Assembly: GCF_002811925.1 (NCBI RefSeq)
Contig: NZ_NPDS01000003.1
Location: 1-64,000 of the forward strand
DNA length: 64,000 nucleotides
Direction of reading: 5' to 3'
Source: Leptospira barantonii
GTDB lineage: Bacteria > Spirochaetota > Leptospiria > Leptospirales > Leptospiraceae
Made by a program: the position numbers and the translations under genes. Positions 60,038 to 64,000 of this stretch are shown in pieces. The stretch's first letter is position 1; each line of letters opens with the position of its first letter. The notes under the pieces are model-generated. The model was given only the letters and a program-made list of their open reading frames with translations, did not search any database and had not been told where the DNA came from.

Positions 60038-61453
60038 ATGAACGAAATCAAATCAATAATTAGTAAGCTATTATTAGTTCTGATTACGATCGGAGCATTT
60101 TCCAATTGTAAAAATGAAAAAAAAGGGTCGAGTGATCTTGAGTTACTTTCTCTCTTACAATTATTATCTGGTTTCAGTCTTCCAGGACCGAAGCCAGAAT
60201 GGACTCGAATATTAGGAGGCACCTCAGGAGGAGTTCAAGTTAAATCTATAACTTCTGATTTGAATAGTAATGTTTATATAACAGGGCAAGCAGGTGGCAA
60301 TGTGGATGGCCAAGTTATCACAGGCTTTTACGATCTTTTTATTACGAAATACAACTCTTCAGGTTCGAAGCAATGGACTAGATTAATGGGAGTCGCCGGA
60401 GACCAAACAATCGCGTACGGAATCATATCCGATTCTTCGGGGAATATCTATACAGTTGGAGAAACAAATGGAGCTTTAGATGGAGAAGCATTCTTTGGAA
60501 CTCCTGATTTCGCCGATCGTAATTTTTTCATTGTTAAGTTTGATTCCAATGGAAATAAACAATGGACCCGATTATTAGGCGTAACTGGTTACACGAGCGC
60601 TTCATCAGTAACGACAGATACTATAGGAAATGTCTATGTAACGGGTACATCAATAAGTGGCCTGGATGGACAAACTTTTTCCGGCGGTGGAGCCGGATAT
60701 TTCATTGTAAAGTATAACTCTTCCGGAACAAAGCAATGGACAAAGCTGTTTGCCGGTCCAAAACCTACTGGCATAGCTTGCGATCCCAACGGAAAAATTT
60801 ACTTAACTGGTTTAACAAGTAGTAATATGACCACTATGGATGGAATTGCTATTGCTGGAACAAACGATGCCTTCTTAATCCAATTCGATTCTAATGGGAA
60901 TAAAGCTTGGACGAAGCTAACAGGAGCAGCTGGAAAGGATACACGTTCAAATGGTATTACAACAGACTCGTCTGGAAATATTTATCTCACCGGATCTACA
61001 AACGGAAGTATTGACGATCAAATAAAATCTGGCGGTGTATTGGATTTGCTCATTATAAAATTTGATAGTAGTGGGAATCGAATTTGGACCCGTCAGGTAG
61101 GCTTTACTGGGAATCTCTTTGCAGTTTCAAATAAGACCTCTACAGGTATGGGAATCAAAGTTGGAAAAGACCAAGAACTGTATGTAACTGGTTTCACAAA
61201 TGGCAATTTAGACAATCAACTCCATTCAGATCCGACAAGTGATAAAAGTAATGTATTCCTAACTAAATACGATTTTCGTGGGAACAAAATTTGGACCTCA
61301 ATTACTGGACAAAAAGGATATATTTCCGAAGCCTATTCAATCGCAACCGACCCTCAAGGACACCCTTACTTAACCGGTTATACAAATGGACCTTTAAATG
61401 GGGAATCTCTTGCAGGTAGTGGATCAAACCTGTTCGTAATAAAATACCAATGA
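60038..61453 (+). CDS. SBBP beta-propeller repeat lipoprotein
   Basis: 471 residues from the ATG at 60038, which has AAGGAAA 6 bases upstream. Lipoprotein signal MNEIKSIISKLLLVLITIGAF then SNC. Seven repeats of about 55 residues follow with the pattern GNxYxTGxTxGxLDGQxxxGxxDxFxxKYxSxGxKxWTxxxG, the SBBP propeller signature known from Leptospira and other bacteria; seven blades fit one closed propeller. Surface or periplasmic binding role likely; no enzyme motif. 38 bases after the preceding gene. Confidence 0.9.
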   Translation: MNEIKSIISKLLLVLITIGAFSNCKNEKKGSSDLELLSLLQLLSGFSLPGPKPEWTRILGGTSGGVQVKSITSDLNSNVYITGQAGGNVDGQVITGFYDLFITKYNSSGSKQWTRLMGVAGDQTIAYGIISDSSGNIYTVGETNGALDGEAFFGTPDFADRNFFIVKFDSNGNKQWTRLLGVTGYTSASSVTTDTIGNVYVTGTSISGLDGQTFSGGGAGYFIVKYNSSGTKQWTKLFAGPKPTGIACDPNGKIYLTGLTSSNMTTMDGIAIAGTNDAFLIQFDSNGNKAWTKLTGAAGKDTRSNGITTDSSGNIYLTGSTNGSIDDQIKSGGVLDLLIIKFDSSGNRIWTRQVGFTGNLFAVSNKTSTGMGIKVGKDQELYVTGFTNGNLDNQLHSDPTSDKSNVFLTKYDFRGNKIWTSITGQKGYISEAYSIATDPQGHPYLTGYTNGPLNGESLAGSGSNLFVIKYQ

Positions 61454-61484
61454 AATTCTCTATCTTCACTTTCGGAATTATCGA

Positions 61485-62846
61485 ATGAAATATACTGTTA
61501 TTCTCTTACTATTATTTTTCTTTATTAACTGTGGGCAATCACCTCTCATTGACGGTTCCAATTTGGATACACATAAACTCGATGGCTTTCCTCTCGTAAT
61601 TCCTGGAGCCACAAGTGCTACTTTCATCTTTAAGTGTAAGGCAGAGTCATCAGCCGCAGTCGCTTACGGCAAAGGAAGTATCGAAGGAATCATGCCAAGT
61701 ATTACGAACTCGAAAGATCATATAGTAGTAATCAATAACCTTGAAACTCAGACCAATTATTTCTATTCAGCCTTTTGTGGAGACTTACAATCCCCTCCGA
61801 ATCCTTTAATGCTCACTTTCCAAACTCTTGTAAGTGATCAACCACAGAAAACACGAGGTATTTGGATCGTAGGTGGTCTCGGAGCAGGAATATCTCCAAT
61901 CGCTCAGGTAGATTTATATGATCCCGTAACAAACCAGTGGATTCCATCAATAACAAGTGTCCCTACTCCAAGAGCTTACTCCAACATCGTTTCTCATCAG
62001 AATAAGATCTACGTTATGGGTGGTTTAGTAAAATCAGGAGTAACTTTCACAGCAGTCAATACCGTCAACGAATACGATCCCTTTAATAATGTTTGGAAAA
62101 CAATGACTTCTATGCCTGACACTCATCAGGGCGGAATCGCTTTCTCATCTGGAAACGATATCTATATTATATCAGGGACAACCTCCGTAGACATGACAAC
62201 AGGAACACTTGCAAACACGGTGTATAAGTTCACTCCTTCCTTAGGAACCAATGGAACTTGGTTAAAGTATGTTTCTAACAGTGCGATATTTCAAAGAGTA
62301 GATATGCCGGGTTGTGCAATTCACGATACTTTATTTTTCTCTGGTGGAAGACGAAACACGGACGGCCTTCCATTTAATACTTCAGACGCCTATATTCCAA
62401 GTGGAAATACTACCACTTCCCTTGTTGAAGCGACTATCAGCCAAGCAAAGTATGGAGCCGCGATGGCTTGTTATCGTCCGAATCCAAAGGACACCTACCC
62501 TGCTGATCCAGCCGCCATCCTAATTGCTGGAGGATCGACAACAGCTGATGTATTCCAACCCCCTACTTCAGTTACGTCTTCCAATACCTTTGATTATAGC
62601 TTAGCGACCACCTCCAATTATACAGCAGGTGGAATTCTACCAACCGCACTTTACTATCCCGCAATGGAAGTCTCCTACGAGCTTAGGAGAGCGTTTCTGT
62701 TTGGTGGAGCCAATCTTACGAATGTTCCGCAGGATAAAGTTTATTCTATGGATCTAGGAAACCCGACAACGACTCCGTGGAGAACAGAGACAGTTACACT
62801 GCCGGTAGCTCGATACGGCCATAAAGCGATTATTTTGAGTAGATAA
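61485..62846 (+). CDS. Kelch-repeat lipoprotein with N-terminal Fn3-like domain
   Basis: 453 residues. Lipoprotein signal MKYTVILLLLFFFINC. Residues about 35-115 look like a fibronectin-III or purple-acid-phosphatase N-terminal type domain (VVINNLETQTNYFYSAFCGD). Then about six kelch-type blades: IWIVGGLGAGISPIAQVDLY, IYVMGGLVKSGV, IYIISGTTSV, LFFSGGRRNT, ILIAGGSTTAD and AFLFGGANLTN. A second propeller lipoprotein directly behind the SBBP one; 31 bases between them. Binding or scaffolding function inferred. Confidence 0.88.
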   Translation: MKYTVILLLLFFFINCGQSPLIDGSNLDTHKLDGFPLVIPGATSATFIFKCKAESSAAVAYGKGSIEGIMPSITNSKDHIVVINNLETQTNYFYSAFCGDLQSPPNPLMLTFQTLVSDQPQKTRGIWIVGGLGAGISPIAQVDLYDPVTNQWIPSITSVPTPRAYSNIVSHQNKIYVMGGLVKSGVTFTAVNTVNEYDPFNNVWKTMTSMPDTHQGGIAFSSGNDIYIISGTTSVDMTTGTLANTVYKFTPSLGTNGTWLKYVSNSAIFQRVDMPGCAIHDTLFFSGGRRNTDGLPFNTSDAYIPSGNTTTSLVEATISQAKYGAAMACYRPNPKDTYPADPAAILIAGGSTTADVFQPPTSVTSSNTFDYSLATTSNYTAGGILPTALYYPAMEVSYELRRAFLFGGANLTNVPQDKVYSMDLGNPTTTPWRTETVTLPVARYGHKAIILSR

Positions 62847-62848
62847 AG

Positions 62849-63445
<597 letters not shown>

Positions 63446-63478
63446 TCTTCCAAAATTCAAGGATCTTCTACAATAATA

Positions 63479-64000
63479 TCATATTGGCTCCTTAATTTGA
63501 ACGTCATCCTTTTCGTGTTTTTCTAGAATTTGATTTAGTACTTTTACAAACTTTTCAATTCGGCTATGAAAATCCGTATTCTTCAAATATTCTAAAAATG
63601 ACACAAACGAACCACAACAGTATAGCAAAGAGTAAATAGATAAATAATGTGCAAAAGACATTCTTTGGTAGTATATATTTTCAAAAACCTTTTCTTGAAT
63701 CTCTTTTGGGTAACTATTTAAAGTAATTAAATTAAATATATCTTCTGATAACGTATGAACTGAATCAGAGGCTGATGCATAAACAATGTGGTAATGATAT
63801 TCTTGTCCAATATCCCTGAATCGAGATTTTGCATCCGGCCATTCAGCAACTTTATCAGACACTATATGCGGATTACTATCTATATAATTGTTAAATAGAG
63901 ATATCTTACCTTCTGCATGAGGAATTGCTTCCTTTAAATCAAGGCGAAGCGCATCGTTCTTCCATTTTGTTGCCTTTGTTTTAGCCCCAAGTATATAATG
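63479..64000 (-). CDS. Hypothetical protein, cut by the window edge
   Basis: An internal GTG at 63862 could start a 127-residue protein, but the same frame stays open to the last base of the window, adding 46 codons (GAKTKATKWKNDALRLDLKE, … FNNYIDSNPHIV). The true start therefore lies beyond 64000. The visible part is helical and mixed-charge with several aromatic residues (EYHYHIVYASAS, IYYQRMSFAHYLSIYSLLYC) and ends DDVQIKEPI. No family recognised and no membrane or signal segment visible. Confidence 0.65.
   Translation of the reverse strand, partial: HYILGAKTKATKWKNDALRLDLKEAIPHAEGKISLFNNYIDSNPHIVSDKVAEWPDAKSRFRDIGQEYHYHIVYASASDSVHTLSEDIFNLITLNSYPKEIQEKVFENIYYQRMSFAHYLSIYSLLYCCGSFVSFLEYLKNTDFHSRIEKFVKVLNQILEKHEKDDVQIKEPI

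Overview
The window reads as a chromosomal segment of a Leptospira species. The support is a set of Spirochaete-style lipoproteins with relaxed lipoboxes, a DUF445 membrane protein, a membrane-anchored AraC regulator, a PerR-type peroxide operator in front of a di-heme peroxidase, and several repeat-rich surface lipoproteins. The species cannot be fixed from sequence reading alone. The base composition of the left two thirds looks too GC-rich for L. interrogans (31 of 60 bases are G or C in the one line counted, 40801-40860), so a higher-GC relative is more likely.

Layout. 1-5.1 kb: an empty left edge with two hairpins or palindromes, then a giant WGR/LRR/HEAT/DUF4132 protein coupled by an ATGA overlap to a small unknown partner. 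5.4-10 kb: EamA exporter and M14 carboxypeptidase lipoprotein (minus strand), divergent from a SUMF1-domain lipoprotein and a second lipoprotein, closed by a strong terminator. 10-15.1 kb: a polytopic membrane protein, then an acetoacetate decarboxylase-like protein paired with an FAD oxidoreductase. 15.2-20.4 kb: a 1736-residue signalling protein (kinase-like, AAA ATPase, GAF, SpoIIE phosphatase). 20.5-28.3 kb: a complete kdpFABCDE potassium-uptake operon, including the 29-residue kdpF. 28.4-41.6 kb: housekeeping and envelope genes: beta-barrel proteins, an EAL protein, an rRNA methyltransferase, two paralogous alpha/beta hydrolases, DUF445, NlpC/P60, a ferritin-like/SDR/hydrolase operon, an M24 peptidase, an AraC regulator, and a citrate synthase homologue that has lost catalytic residues. 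42-44.1 kb: cytochrome c peroxidase under two Per boxes, and an MBL-fold hydrolase.

At 44.1-45.4 kb lies an IS1595-like transposase. From there to the right end the DNA is visibly more AT-rich (20 of 60 bases G or C in the line counted, 48901-48960) and the content changes to accessory genes: a beta-propeller lipoprotein with about 14 repeats, an SDR-like protein, a CPBP membrane protease, a group of very short lipoprotein genes (one broken by an in-frame stop), a 2277-residue SpvB/FG-GAP/Rhs protein whose stop codon overlaps the start of a small lipoprotein gene, and a four-gene run encoding a barrel-like protein, an SBBP-propeller lipoprotein, a kelch lipoprotein and a TPR-like membrane protein. 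The right edge cuts a gene of unknown function.

The most notable items are the Rhs protein with its overlapping lipoprotein (a possible toxin/immunity pair with an unusual membrane segment before the Rhs core), the citrate synthase homologue lacking two of three catalytic residues, the paired Per boxes, and the nonsense-split lipoprotein gene.
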